64,000 bases of DNA, taken from the NCBI RefSeq assembly GCF_036711975.1, contig NC_091966.1, forward strand, positions 2,425,501 to 2,489,500. Reading direction: 5' to 3'. Origin of the DNA: Onthophagus taurus. Lineage: Eukaryota; Arthropoda; Insecta; Coleoptera; Scarabaeidae. Position 1 is the first letter of the stretch; every line of letters starts with the position of its first letter. A model generated the notes under the pieces. That model was not told the DNA's origin and did no database searches. It saw only the letters and a list, made by a program, of their open reading frames with translations. Shown piece by piece: positions 33,477 through 44,800 of this stretch. Position numbers and translations under genes: made by a program.

Positions 33477-33670
33477 TCACTCTTCAGCTGGTGCTTCTTC
33501 CGCTGGTGCTTCTTCCCCGCCTTCTTTCCCTCCTTCACCTCCTTCGCCGGTAATTTTATTCACGATGTATTCGGCGAACATATAAAGCCACCAGAGAATA
33601 AAGAATAAGGGTGGATGTCGGAGGCAGTGGTGATAAGGCATATTTCGCAAAATGTATTCCCAATTTGGAT
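33477..33670 (-). CDS. 3' coding exon of an unidentified small membrane protein
   Basis: On the minus strand an acceptor with a strong pyrimidine tract (GTTTTTTTAAG) precedes 194 bp of open sequence ending in TGA. The peptide starts PNWEYILRNMPYHHCLRHPP and continues into a membrane-like helix, LFFILWWLYMFAEYIV. It ends in a Gly/Glu-rich tail with two AEEAPAEE-type units. Tryptophan- and histidine-rich segments plus one transmembrane helix suggest a small, possibly mitochondrial, membrane protein, but I do not recognise the family. Translation from the internal ATG would give a 50-residue protein without the splice. Upstream exons were not found; ATP23 starts 215 bp upstream on the same strand. 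Confidence 0.6.
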
Positions 33671-33884
33671 CTTAAAAAAACAACTAACACGAGAGTTTTT
33701 AAGCAATTGTACCGAAAAAATTTTTCATTATTGATTTTGTATTTTTTTTTGATGTAAATGACAAATGGAATTTGTTTGTTTATTTCACAAGTAATATGAT
33801 TAATAATAAAAAATATGTTGTCTTGATTATATTTTTATTTTCAAAATAATTTACAAAAAACTACACTATACAAAGCTAATTGAT

Positions 33885-34652
33885 TTAATCGTATCCAAAT
33901 AAATACCCTTCATCAAAAGCTTTGAACATATCATTTGAATTTCTTCTTAATCTCCTCCCGACGGGTTCTAAATCGTTATAACATTTAGAAAAGACCCTCT
34001 CGACAGCATCACGAGCTTCTTCTTTCGTAACATTTCTTACAGCCAAAACTGATTGATAAGCTTTGCTTTTAACACATTTCTGATGGGCTTCTTTAATATT
34101 AAAAACGGAAACGTCTCCTTGTAACCAAGCCGAAATAAAACTACAATGTACCAAGTTGGCCGCTCTTATTTCAGTACAAGCTAAATGATCAATATTTTTA
34201 AAATCCAAATCATTTCGGCAATAATCAAACATATGTACCATCTCATGCGATAAAACTCCTTGAACTAATCCTTCATCGGTAGCAATATTTTGGCAAACAA
34301 CTATTTGATTTAAAACGGGATCATATCCTCCACTAACTTTTGGGCTACATTCTTCACAAGCGATGTGTCTACGAATATCTAAGGAACAACCAGAACTTTT
34401 TAATGCATTCATCATAAGTTTAACTAAAGGGCTATTTTTAACGCATTTATAAACGTTTCTTTCACATCTTATTCTATCCAAATTATCACGTCCCTTCATA
34501 AAAGCTTGTACCGCGCTGTGTTGGACTCCTCTTCGTTCCGGATAAAGATCATAACCCCATTCATTTCCACCTTCCGGTTTTTCGGAATGTTTTTTTTGAT
34601 CAACGGCCGTCGTAGGTTGTTCTGGATCTTTTACGAAATTAATTAAAGTCAT
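33885..34652 (-). CDS. ATP23: Mitochondrial inner membrane protease ATP23
   Basis: A single-exon 255-codon frame, close to the usual ATP23 length. The zinc-metalloprotease motif HEMVH is at residues 136-140 with the following FDYCR. The cysteine-rich region before it (C70, C89, C99, C102, C120) and the SGGYDPVLNQIVVCQN block are characteristic. ATP23 acts in the intermembrane space on the F1Fo-ATP synthase side of the inner membrane; it processes subunit 6 precursor in yeast and aids ATP synthase assembly. The start is the first ATG after upstream stops, and the same start is preserved in the pseudogene copy. A damaged intersex copy lies 375 bp upstream. All key residues are present, so this copy is presumably the functional one. 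Confidence 0.93.
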   Translation of the reverse strand: MTLINFVKDPEQPTTAVDQKKHSEKPEGGNEWGYDLYPERRGVQHSAVQAFMKGRDNLDRIRCERNVYKCVKNSPLVKLMMNALKSSGCSLDIRRHIACEECSPKVSGGYDPVLNQIVVCQNIATDEGLVQGVLSHEMVHMFDYCRNDLDFKNIDHLACTEIRAANLVHCSFISAWLQGDVSVFNIKEAHQKCVKSKAYQSVLAVRNVTKEEARDAVERVFSKCYNDLEPVGRRLRRNSNDMFKAFDEGYLFGYD

Positions 34653-35350
34653 TTCTATACAATTTTTGGGTGTTTTTGATCACACTTTTAGGTTAGAATG
34701 TGCCGACTTTTTTAGGTTATGTCACGCAGATTAAATAACGTAATAATTAAAAAAAAACTTTAAATGCAGAAATTCTTTATGTAAAAAGAAATGCATTAAT
34801 TCGAATAGATTTAGTTCAAAAATAAAGTTTTGGGTTTTAAAGAATGAAATTTTTGATATTGACCTTTGACATATTTGAGGTTATAAAAATAAAATTAAAA
34901 AACACTTTATAGATTATTTTATTGAAATTAATTCCTATAAATAAACTTAAAATTTACGTAAGTAAGAAATAAATATTTAAATTTGATAACTTTGTATTAT
35001 TTTTTTTTAATAGGGTTGATTTAAATGTCATTCCGATGGAGATATATTTTGGGGCGCTGCCACCAATGTATCATGTATTTCCTTTGTAAAAGCAATTTGG
35101 GCATTAACTATTGCTAAATGCTGAGGATAAGATAATGTATTATCAGGAATTCCTATACTTTCACTTTTTGTAGGTGCCACTAAGAGATTTAAATATCGTT
35201 GTGCAGTTTCTTGTTGACTTAAACACTTTATTGAGGTTTTCTAGAAATATAATTTAAAAAAGAAATAAAATATTAATAAATTGTTGAAAATCTTCACCAA
35301 GTTTTGCTCTATTTGATCGCAAAGTGAATAAAATTGTTCCAAATTTTTAT
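34228..35350 (-). repeat. Segmental duplication, unit 1
   Basis: About 1.1 kb from within ATP23 (the HEMVH region) through its 5' end, the short intergenic space, the intersex last exon and most of intersex exon 3. It matches 38,391-39,505 almost throughout. At the right edge the match stops abruptly after CCAAATTTTTAT, where 35,351 onward is unrelated but the other copy continues as coding exon. Confidence 0.9.
35028..35350 (-). pseudogene. Truncated intersex (MED29) duplicate
   Basis: Contains the complete last exon (35,028-35,240) with an intact frame, the last intron, and 53 bp of exon 3 (35,298-35,350). Exons 1 and 2 and the rest of exon 3 are missing, so it cannot make the protein. Compared with the complete copy, Tyr has become His and Thr has become Ile in the SYPQYLATVNAQ block, and the near-C-terminal Ala-Ala-Ala run is altered. 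This fits relaxed constraint after truncation. Confidence 0.88.
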
Positions 35351-35394
35351 TTGGTGATAGATATTCTTTCAGAAAATGACACACTTCTGATACA

Positions 35395-35655
35395 AGTTTA
35401 ATTACTTCTGGCAGAAGACTACAAATTATTGGTAGAAGAGTAGAAATTGCTAATCGAAGATTGGACATTACTATAAGACAGTGTTGTCCACTAATTTTTG
35501 ATCAAGATCCACTTTTTATATAAATGTCTTGCCAAGATCAACCGAAGAGTTTAAACATGGTTTAAAGTAACCTTCCTTTTTTTTTGCTCTGAGGCCCAGA
35601 TATAGATATTTCAGATTCATGATTTTTTTAGCAATCGACGTTATGGTCACTGATT
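35395..35655. repeat. Minisatellite remnant and left border repeat of the 173-bp array
   Basis: A few 21-bp minisatellite units (GGCAGAAGACTACAAATTATT) are followed at about 35,483 by a ~170-bp sequence with TTTTTATATAAATGTCTTGCC, GAGGCCCAGATAT and TTCAGATTCATGATTTT. The latter recurs in the same orientation at 38,080-38,240 on the far side of the satellite. Confidence 0.8.
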
Positions 35656-38079
35656 ATTATAAATAAAAAATGGTAATAATTGAGTTCAATCTTTTTATGG
35701 ATCTAGTCTTTATGGCCCATTACTAAGGTTTTATGTATAAAAAATATTTCCCCATCGCTTTTAGTTTATGAGTTATGATTGAGTTAATTTTCGAAAATCA
35801 ACAATTTTGATGTTTAATCGGTTTAGAGCTTATAAATAAAAAATGGTAATAATTGGGTTCAATCTTTTTATGGATCTAGTCTTTATGGTCCATTACTAAG
35901 GTTTTATGTATAAAAAACATTTCCCCATCGCTTTTAGTTTATGAGTTATGATTGAGTTAATTTTCGAAAATCAACAATTTTGATGTTTAATCGATTTAGA
36001 GCTTATAAATAAAAAATGGTAATAATTGGGTTCAATCTTTTTATGGATCTAGTCTTTATGGTCCATTACTAAGGTTTTATGTATAAAAAACATTTCCCCA
36101 TAGCTTTTAGTTTATGAGTTATGATTGCGTTAATTTTCGAAAATCAACAATTTTAATGTTTAATCGATTTAGAGCTTATAAATAAAAAATGGTAATAATT
36201 GGGTTCAATCTTTTTATGGATCTAGTCTTTATGGTCCACTACTAAGGTTTTATGTATAAAAAACATTTCCCCATCGCTTTTAGTTTATGAGTTATGATTG
36301 AGTTAATTTTCGAAAATCAACAATTTTGATGTTTAATCGATTTAGAGCTTATAAATAAAAAATGGTAATAATTGGGTTCAATCTTGTTATGGATCTAGTC
36401 TTTATCGCCCATTACTAAGGTTTAATGTATAAAAAACATTTCCCCATCGCTTTTAGTTTATGAGTTATGATTGAGTTAATTTTCGAAAATCAACAATTTA
36501 ATGTTTAATCGGTTTAGAGCTTATAAATAAAAAATGGTAATAATTGGGTTCAATCTTTTTATGGATCTAGTCTTTATGGTCCACTACTAAGGTTTTATGT
36601 ATAAAAAACATTTCCCCATCGCTTTTAGTTTATGAGTTATGATTGCGTTAATTTTCGAAAATCAACAATTTTAATGTTTAATCGATTTAGAGCTTATAAA
36701 TGAAAAATAGTAGTAATTGAGTTCAATCTTGTTATGGATCTAGTCTTTATGGTCCATTACTAAGGTTTTATGTATAAAAAACATTTCCCCATCGCTTTTA
36801 GTTTATGAGTTATGATTAAGTTAATTTTCGAAAATCAACAATTTTGATGTTTAATCGATTTAGAACTTATAAATAAAAAATGGTAATAATTGGGTTCAAT
36901 CTTGTTATGGATCTAGTTTTTATCACCCATTACTAAGGTTTTATGTATAAAAAGTTTTTCTCCATCGCTTTTAGTTTTTGAGTTATGATTGAGTTAATTT
37001 TCGAAAATCAACAACTTTGATGTTTAATCGATTTAGAGCTTATAAATAAAAAATAGTAGTAATTGGGTTCAACCTTGTTATGGATCTAGTTTTTATCACC
37101 CATTACTAAGGTTTTATGTATAAAAAGTTTTTCTCCATCGCTTTTAGTTTTTGAGTTATGATTGAGTTAATTTTCGAAAATCAACAATGTTGATGTTTAG
37201 TCGATTTAAAGCTACTAAATAGACAATGGTTATAATTGGGTTCAATCTTTTTCTGGATTTAGTCTTTATGGTCCATTACTAAGGTTTTATGTATAAAAAG
37301 TATTTCTCCATCGCTTTTAGTTTTTGAGTTATAATTGAGTTAATTTTCGAAAATCAACAATTTTGATGTTTAATCGGTTTAGAGTTTATAAATAAAAAAA
37401 AGGTAATAATTGGGTTCAATCTTTTTGCGGATCTAGTTTTTATGATCCATTACTAAGGTTTTATATATAAAAAATATTTCTCCATCGCTTTTAGTTTTTG
37501 AGTTATGATTGAGTTAATTTTCGAAAATCAACAATTTTGATGTTTAATCGGTTTAGAGCTTATAAATAAAAAATGGTAATAATTGGGTTCAATCTTTTTA
37601 TGGATCTAGTCTTTATGGTCCATTACTAAGGTTTTATGTATAAAAAGTTTTTCTCCATCGCTTTTAGTTTTTGAGTTATGATTGAGTTAATTTTCGAAAA
37701 TCAATAATTTTGATGTTTAATCGATTTAGAGCTTATATATAAAAAATGGTAATAATTGGGTTCAATCTTTTTATGGATCTAGTCTTTATGGTCCATTACT
37801 AAGGTTTTGTGTATAAAAAACATTTCCCCGTCGCTTTTAGTTTTTGAGTTATGATTGAGTTAATTTTCGAAAATCAACAATGTTGATGTTTAGTCGATTT
37901 AAAGCTATTAAATAAAGAACGGTTATAATTGGGTTGAATCTTTTTATGGATCTAGTCTTTATGGTCCATTACTAAGGTTTTATGTATAAAAAGTAATTCT
38001 CCATCGCTTTTAGTTTTTGAGTTATGACTGAGTTAATTTTCGAAAATCAATAATTTTGACGTTTAATCGATTTAGAGCA
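35656..38079. repeat. 173-bp satellite array
   Basis: About 14 head-to-tail monomers. Each has TTTAGAGCTTATAAATAAAA, GGTAATAATTGGGTTCAATC, ATGGATCTAGTCTTTATGG, CCATTACTAAGGTTTTATG, CCATCGCTTTTAGTTT and GAGTTAATTTTCGAAAATC. Monomer starts at 35,821, 35,994, 36,167, 36,340 and 36,512 give a period of 172-173 bp. Monomers are more alike in the left half than the right half. It is unrelated to the 178-bp family and has no reading frame. Confidence 0.93.
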
Positions 38080-38391
38080 GTAGTGTTCACTATTTGTTTT
38101 ATCAAAACCGACTTTTTATATAAATGTCTTGCCAAGATCGACCAAAGGGTTTAAAGTAACCTTCCCTTTTTTTTTGCTTTGAGGCCCAGATATTAGATAT
38201 TTCAGATTCATGATTTTCTTGGCGATCGATGTTATGGACACCACTGCTATAAGAAGACTAGAATACTGTTAATAAAAGACACAACATAAGAGACTAGATA
38301 ATGTAGTTAGAAGATTAAACACTGATAATGGATTACTATTAGAAACTACAACACTATTAATAGAAGACAAGAGATTTAAAAAAGACTAACA
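38080..38391. repeat. Right border repeat of the 173-bp array and minisatellite remnant
   Basis: Copy of the left border sequence (35,483-35,655) to about 38,240, followed by 21-bp minisatellite units (AAGAAGACTAGAATACTG) that end at the duplication breakpoint next to the ATP23 pseudogene. Confidence 0.82.
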
Positions 38392-38817
38392 AAGCATATG
38401 TACCATCTCATGTGATAAAACTCCTTGAACTAACCCTTCATCAGTAGCAATATTTTGGCAAACAACTATTTGATTTAAAACAGGATCATATCCTCCACTA
38501 ACTGTTGGACTACTTTCTGCAAAAGCGATGTGTCTAAGAATATCTAAGGAACAACCAGAACTTTTTAATGCATTCATCATAAATTTAACTAAAGGGCTAT
38601 TTTTAACGCATTTATAAACGTTTCTTTCACATCTTATTCTATCCAAATTATCACGTCCCTTCATAAAAGCTTGTATCGCACTGTGTTGGACTCCTCTTCG
38701 TTCCAGATAAAGATCATAACCCCATTCATTTCCACCTTCCGGTTTCTCGGAATGCTTTTTTTGATCAACGGCCGTCGTAGGTTATTCCGGATCTTTTACG
38801 AAATTAATTAAAGTCAT
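38391..38817 (-). pseudogene. Truncated ATP23 duplicate
   Basis: Equivalent to the first ~142 codons of ATP23 and ending just after HEMVHM, where minisatellite DNA takes over; the FDYCR segment and C-terminal half are lost. It also has a nonsense change at codon 11 (Gln to TAA, read on the minus strand near 38,787). Arg94 and both cysteines of the conserved CEEC pair are also changed. It is therefore a pseudogene by truncation and by early stop. Confidence 0.92.
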
Positions 38818-39505
38818 TTCTATACAATTTTTGGGTGTTTTTGATAAAACTTTTAGGTTAGAATGTGCCGATTTTTTTTTAGGTTATGTCACGCCGATTA
38901 AATAACGTAATAAATTATTTAAAAAAAACTTTAAATGCAGAAATAATAAATAGATTTAGTTCAAAAATAAAGTTTTGGGTTTTATAGAATGAAATTTTTG
39001 ATATTGACCTTTGACATATTTGAGGTTATAAAAATAAAATCAAAAAAACACTTTATATGATTATTTTATTGAAATTAATTCCTATAAATAAACTTAAAAT
39101 TTACTCCATTACATAAGTAAGAAATAAATATTTAAATTCGATAACTTTGTATTATTTTTTTTAATACGGTTGATTTAAATGTCATTCCGATGGAGATATA
39201 TTTTGGGCTGCTGCCACCAATGTATCATGTATTTCCTTTGTAAAAGCAATTTGGGCATTAACCGTTGCTAAATACTGAGGATAAGATAATGTATTATCGG
39301 GAATTCCTATACTTTCACTTTTTGTAGGTGCCACTAAGAGATTTAAATATCGTTGTGCACTTTCTTGTTGACTTAAACACTTTATTGAGGTTTTCTAGAA
39401 ATAAAATTTAAAAATGAAATAAAATATTAATAAATTGTTGAAAATCTTCACCAAGTTTTGCTCTATTTGATCGCAAAGTGAATAAAATTCTTCCAAATTT
39501 TTATC
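38391..39505 (-). repeat. Segmental duplication, unit 2
   Basis: Partner of 34,228-35,350. Here the left edge breaks inside ATP23 while the right edge is continuous with a complete intersex gene, the reverse of unit 1. Confidence 0.9.
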
Positions 39506-39845
39506 AAATCGAGGAATTTGTTGATCAACACCCCTCCTACAAAATTAAAAATCATCAAAATAATATTTTAGATTTAAAAAAAAACTTACTGGGAACCTAT
39601 ATCCACTTGGCTATTTTGATTCAAAGTTTGTGCCGCTGTTTTAATCGTATTCTGCAATATAACAAATTAATAAATTAATAACAAATTTTAAAAAATCTCA
39701 CCGATAAAGCTTCTCGGAGGGGCCCTATTAATGTTTTAATTTTTGAAATGTTATCCATTGGGGATTGAGGGGGTTGTTGTTGTTGCGGTTGAGGGGTGGG
39801 TTGAGGTGGTTGTTGAGGGGGCATTCCCATTCCAACAACGTTCAT
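39182..39845 (-). CDS. ix: Mediator subunit 29 / intersex
   Basis: Four coding exons on the minus strand: 39,702-39,845, 39,590-39,651, 39,452-39,536 and 39,182-39,394. All have GT-AG introns and phases add up to 504 bp, 167 residues. Exon 1 has a Pro/Gln-rich start and MDNISKIKTLIGPLREALS. Exon 2 has IKTAAQTLNQN and exon 3 has PRFDKNLEEFYSLCDQIEQN. Exon 4 has LSYPQYLATVNAQIAFTKEI and ends HDTLVAAAQNISPSE. These are the conserved blocks of the Med29 domain. The protein is a Mediator tail subunit; in Drosophila intersex works with female Doublesex in sexual differentiation. Exon 3 and exon 4 are duplicated at 35.0-35.35 kb. V-ATPase E starts 583 bp away, divergently. Confidence 0.95.
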
Positions 39846-40427
39846 TTTAAAGATATTTAAAAAAACTTTCTTATATGTTTTGACACTTGACAGATAGAAT
39901 TTAAGGTTAACCTAAAATGTTATAACTTCAAAACAAAATTTTTATTTAAATTTATTTTTTAAATTATTGTTTATAATAAGTAATAATAAAAAAAAATATT
40001 AAATTAAAAGGATATTAAATCAAAATTATAGTTTAAATAGTAAAAATATCATTAAATAAATTTAAGGATGCACCCCACATTTGAAATACTTTGGTTTATT
40101 CGTCAAATCAAGTTTATTTTTGATTTATAATTTATTTAAAATTACTAATTAAATACGATATTTCTTAATTAACTTTAATACTTATTATAACACAAATTTG
40201 TTGATTTAAAAATAATAAATTTAATTTAATTCTATTTAATACTCAAATTCGGATTCTAATTTGAGCTGTCATATGGACGTAATCATATGATCAATCCTAA
40301 ATTGCTGTCAGTACCCTACATTTTGCTGTAGTGTATTGTAGGCGTTGTCGTTGCTTTAAACTTCGTCGTCCTCCGGGTTCTTTAAAGTTATTTTTCTTTA
40401 AGAAGCTAACAAACCAACACCGCAACA
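39846..40427. promoter_or_regulatory. Divergent intergenic promoter region between intersex and V-ATPase E
   Basis: The two start codons face away from each other across 582 bp, so both promoters must lie here. The right part (40,300-40,400) is GC-richer (TTGTAGGCGTTGTCGTTGC), the likely V-ATPase E core promoter and 5' UTR. Two CATATG E-box-type words lie at 40,270-40,290. The left part is AT-rich. No clear TATA box was identified. Confidence 0.55.
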
Positions 40428-41349
<922 letters not shown>

Positions 41350-41367
41350 ATGTGCAGTATTATCACA

Positions 41368-41373
41368 AATAAA
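41368..41373 (+). terminator. Polyadenylation signal for V-ATPase E
   Basis: AATAAA 19 bases after the stop codon. Further AATAAA motifs at about 41,620-41,632 could give a longer 3' UTR that approaches the DUS1L 3' end. Confidence 0.6.
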
Positions 41374-41698
41374 GTAATATAAACATCCCAATTGTAGCCA
41401 CTGTTGTATGTACACAGAATTTGTAAATAATTTTGTCGAAAATTTGTGTAAAAACAAAATATTCCATTCACTTGTAGGATAGTTGATTTTTGTCCGTTTT
41501 AGTTTGCAATTTTTTTTCTTTAAAATGTTTAAGCGTTATTGTAAGGCTAAATACAAGCTTTTTGGAACATTGTAATTATAAAATAATGTATTACTAAAAT
41601 AACGCATGTTGTTACAGTAAATAATAAATAAAATATGTTGATTTAGAGTTTATTTATTTTTTTTATATAAAATGTTTTTAATTTTCATAAAAATTTAA

Positions 41699-41704
41699 TT
41701 TATT
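41699..41704 (-). terminator. Polyadenylation signal at the DUS1L stop codon
   Basis: On the minus strand AATAAA overlaps the last base of the stop codon TAA (41,704-41,706), implying a very short 3' UTR and limiting overlap with the convergent V-ATPase E transcript. Confidence 0.5.
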
Positions 41705-41844
41705 TAAGTTAGATTGGTGAATTTTAATCTTGCCAATTCCCGTTTTGTTTTTATTAACACTCTGTGTCCAGGACAATCCAATTCTTCTAAAAAGCATTTA
41801 TCTTTACAACATTTTTTACAGAGCTTATTTAGGCATTTTGATCC
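41704..41844 (-). CDS. DUS1L: DUS1L last exon (cysteine-rich tail)
   Basis: Forty-six codons plus stop after the acceptor [25 protein letters not shown], then [18 protein letters not shown]. It joins in phase to exon 5, which ends CPLCKINPL at a perfect GTAAGT donor (53,247 downward), giving the conserved NPxGxKC block across the junction. Without exon 5 this piece would be an orphan; the match of motif and phase is the evidence that it belongs to the gene 11 kb away. Confidence 0.85.
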   Translation of the reverse strand, partial: GSKCLNKLCKKCCKDKCFLEELDCPGHRVLIKTKRELARLKFTNLT

Positions 41845-44800
41845 CTAAAAAAATAATTATAAATTAGTAAATATACAGTTTATTAAATTATTAAACTATA
41901 TTAATTTTATTAATGCTAGCTGTTATTAATAGTATGGTTAAATATGCTGGTTAGAAATTGAAAGACAAGGTCGTCATCGTATTTTCACATATTTTATCCT
42001 CTAAATGTTCGTGCCAAACAAATATTTGATCTTTAGGGCATTTGGCCATATTATTATGCTGTGACCAGCTGTAATGAGGTAATTTATTTTGTGTTCTTCA
42101 TATTCAGTTGATTGTATGCCTTCTTTTGTGCATTCATCATCAACAGTTATTATCAATTTTGACTTATCTTCTGTATGTGGATTTATGCTTCTCATAGCTG
42201 GTTTTATCTGGTAAAGAATTCTTTCGACACTGTATCCTATTGGTGCCACTTAGCCTCTCCTATTCATTCTCGACTCTCAACTCCTAATTGGTGCACTCCG
42301 ACAGCCTGAGCAACCCTGTGGAATATCACGGTAACCAACCTTGGTGTGAAGTAAGTCATGATCTCGTTTTTCCCCTAGAGGCCAAAATTGAAAATGTAAA
42401 ATCAACAAGTGCAATTATCTTGGTTATTATCATAGGTGGACTATTATAACAAAGACATTATATGGACACTTTTTTACAGAGAACTTTTAGATTTTGAAAT
42501 ATCATGACAATTTTGGTTTTTTTAAATGGAAGCAACCACTGATTATTCGCTTATTAAATTCGTTATTTTTTTCTGATTACAAAAATATAGGGTTTGACAG
42601 GTCTATTTCTTATTGTTTTAAAATAAAGCTAAAAATAAACTTTTATTTTAGTGTCGTCAAAGAAATTAAATTTACAGTTTCCTGGCAATTATAACTAAAA
42701 ATTAAAAAAAACATATTTCTGATATTTGAAACAAATACATTTGTTGAACTATTTAATTTATATTTGTTTTACACAAAAGTTGGAATATATTGCATTATTT
42801 CACATTTTTTATTAATATGAAATATTATTATTAAACGACTTAATAAATTATTGATAGATGGCGCTCATGTATTTTTTTTAATTGAAATAAACATAGCAAC
42901 AGTTGTTTGTATTGAAAAATTTTCTGAAGTGTAAATTAAAAATCCTGTTTATATTAGAAATGTACATATTAGAAAATAAAGTAAATTTCATATAAATTTT
43001 TAGTAGAATAATTTTTAATTATAGTACCGTAATTTACAGGAAACTGTAAATTTAATTTCTTTGACGACACTAAAAAAAAGTTTATTTTTAGCTTTTATTC
43101 TAAAACAATAAAAAATAGACCTATCTAACCCCATATTTTTATAATCAGAAAAAAATAACGAATTTAATAAGCGAATAATCAGTGGTTGTTTCCATTTAAA
43201 AAAACGAAAATTGTGATAATATCTCAAAATTAAAAACTAACAAATTTTTTTTGACTACGTCATCAAATTCTCTGTAATAAAGTGTCCATATAATGTCTTA
43301 GTTATAATACTCCACCTATAATAATAACCAAGATAATTGCACTTGCTGATTTTACGATATTTTCAATTTTGGTCTCTTGGGGAAAAACAAAAGACGATAG
43401 CGCTTTGAAGTTTTTGGCATTAGCATTTTCTCGAAAAACGAGATCATGACATGTAAGCTACTTTTTTTCTAACTCATGTAGTTTCCGAGATAGCGTATTC
43501 GGACATCGAATTTGAACCACCCTGTACCGTCAAGTCGTCAGTCTAACAATAGAGGGTTGAGAAAACAACCTTACCATGTAAAAAAGCACTTGTTCTGGTT
43601 AGAAACGATTATGGGAACATAAGAAGTCTTAATAGGATTTGAGTACTTAAGGTGATCCCAGACGAAATGGTGAAGATAGGATCAGAACACTAGTGGTACA
43701 GAAAATTAGATGAAAATGAGAGGGAACGACCCCAAAACACATACAATACTGCACAGCGGCAAAGACAATAAAAGCAGATTGGGTGGGTGTAGCATTTATA
43801 GTTGAAAAGAATATCAAGGAGAACATTTTAGGGTTTAAACCAATGAACGAAAGAATATGCATCTTAATACTTAAAGCAAAGGTTTTTAACGTATCACATT
43901 ATAAATGGTTGATGCAACCCAATTCCTCAGAAAAGACATCCATAAATTGACTTGGACATCGTCAAAACAATAATCATATAGACCATGTCCTGATAGAGAA
44001 AAGATGTCAATATTATGATATGTGAACGGACCGACTGGGACTCTGACCACTATCTGGTTAGCATAGAATCTAGAAGCAGGATTAATCGAAACAAGACATC
44101 TAAGACAAAGAATCCTTAAGCTATATGTAGACAGAACAAGTCAGAACACAAACAAGTATATTCGCAAGGCGTACAGACACATATATCTTCTTCAAAAAAT
44201 GATATAAAAACCAAGAAACAACTTTCGCTAATCCTAGAATGGAAACTTGTTCAGAAAAAAGCAAGAAATCATGAACCGATGGAAACAATACTTCCAAAAC
44301 CTTCTTGCCACGAATGCACTGTAGGCCTAATATGCTCCGCCATCAATTGAAGAAACGGTAAAAACTAATAAGCATAGACCCAGCATATACAACATACCGA
44401 TGTACACTGGGCTGAATCCCGATTCTAGCTGCACAAAAGTAAAAAATCAATGACAAAATGAAAGGTTTTCAGGTATAAGAAATTTTCTCAAGGCTTCAGT
44501 AAACCTAATTCCACGTGAAATGTATTATTAGTAGTATGTGTTATTTGTAGCTAACAATAGTGTGTAAGAAGTTACTTTGACTAACTTTTTTTCATTAGAT
44601 GATACTTCACATTTTCAGAATTTCTTTATTATGATATAATTAATAATACATTCAAAGAAGGAGAGCTATAATGAACCATAAATGGAGATATAACGAAAAT
44701 TCTTCAACTAAAACTGATATCACTTTTTCATTTTCTCTTGATTTTTTTAATAAAATTTGGTATTGATCCCACTAATACCAAACTTTTGGGGTACTGATTA

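Noticed and set aside
42001..42249. 82-codon minus-strand frame in the DUS1L intron
   Set aside because: No domain, no splice sites and no similarity to neighbours that I could see.
42494..43227. Two similar 66- and 70-codon frames on opposite strands considered as a gene pair
   Set aside because: They are the inverted arms of one foldback element; the peptide similarity only reflects the DNA inverted repeat.
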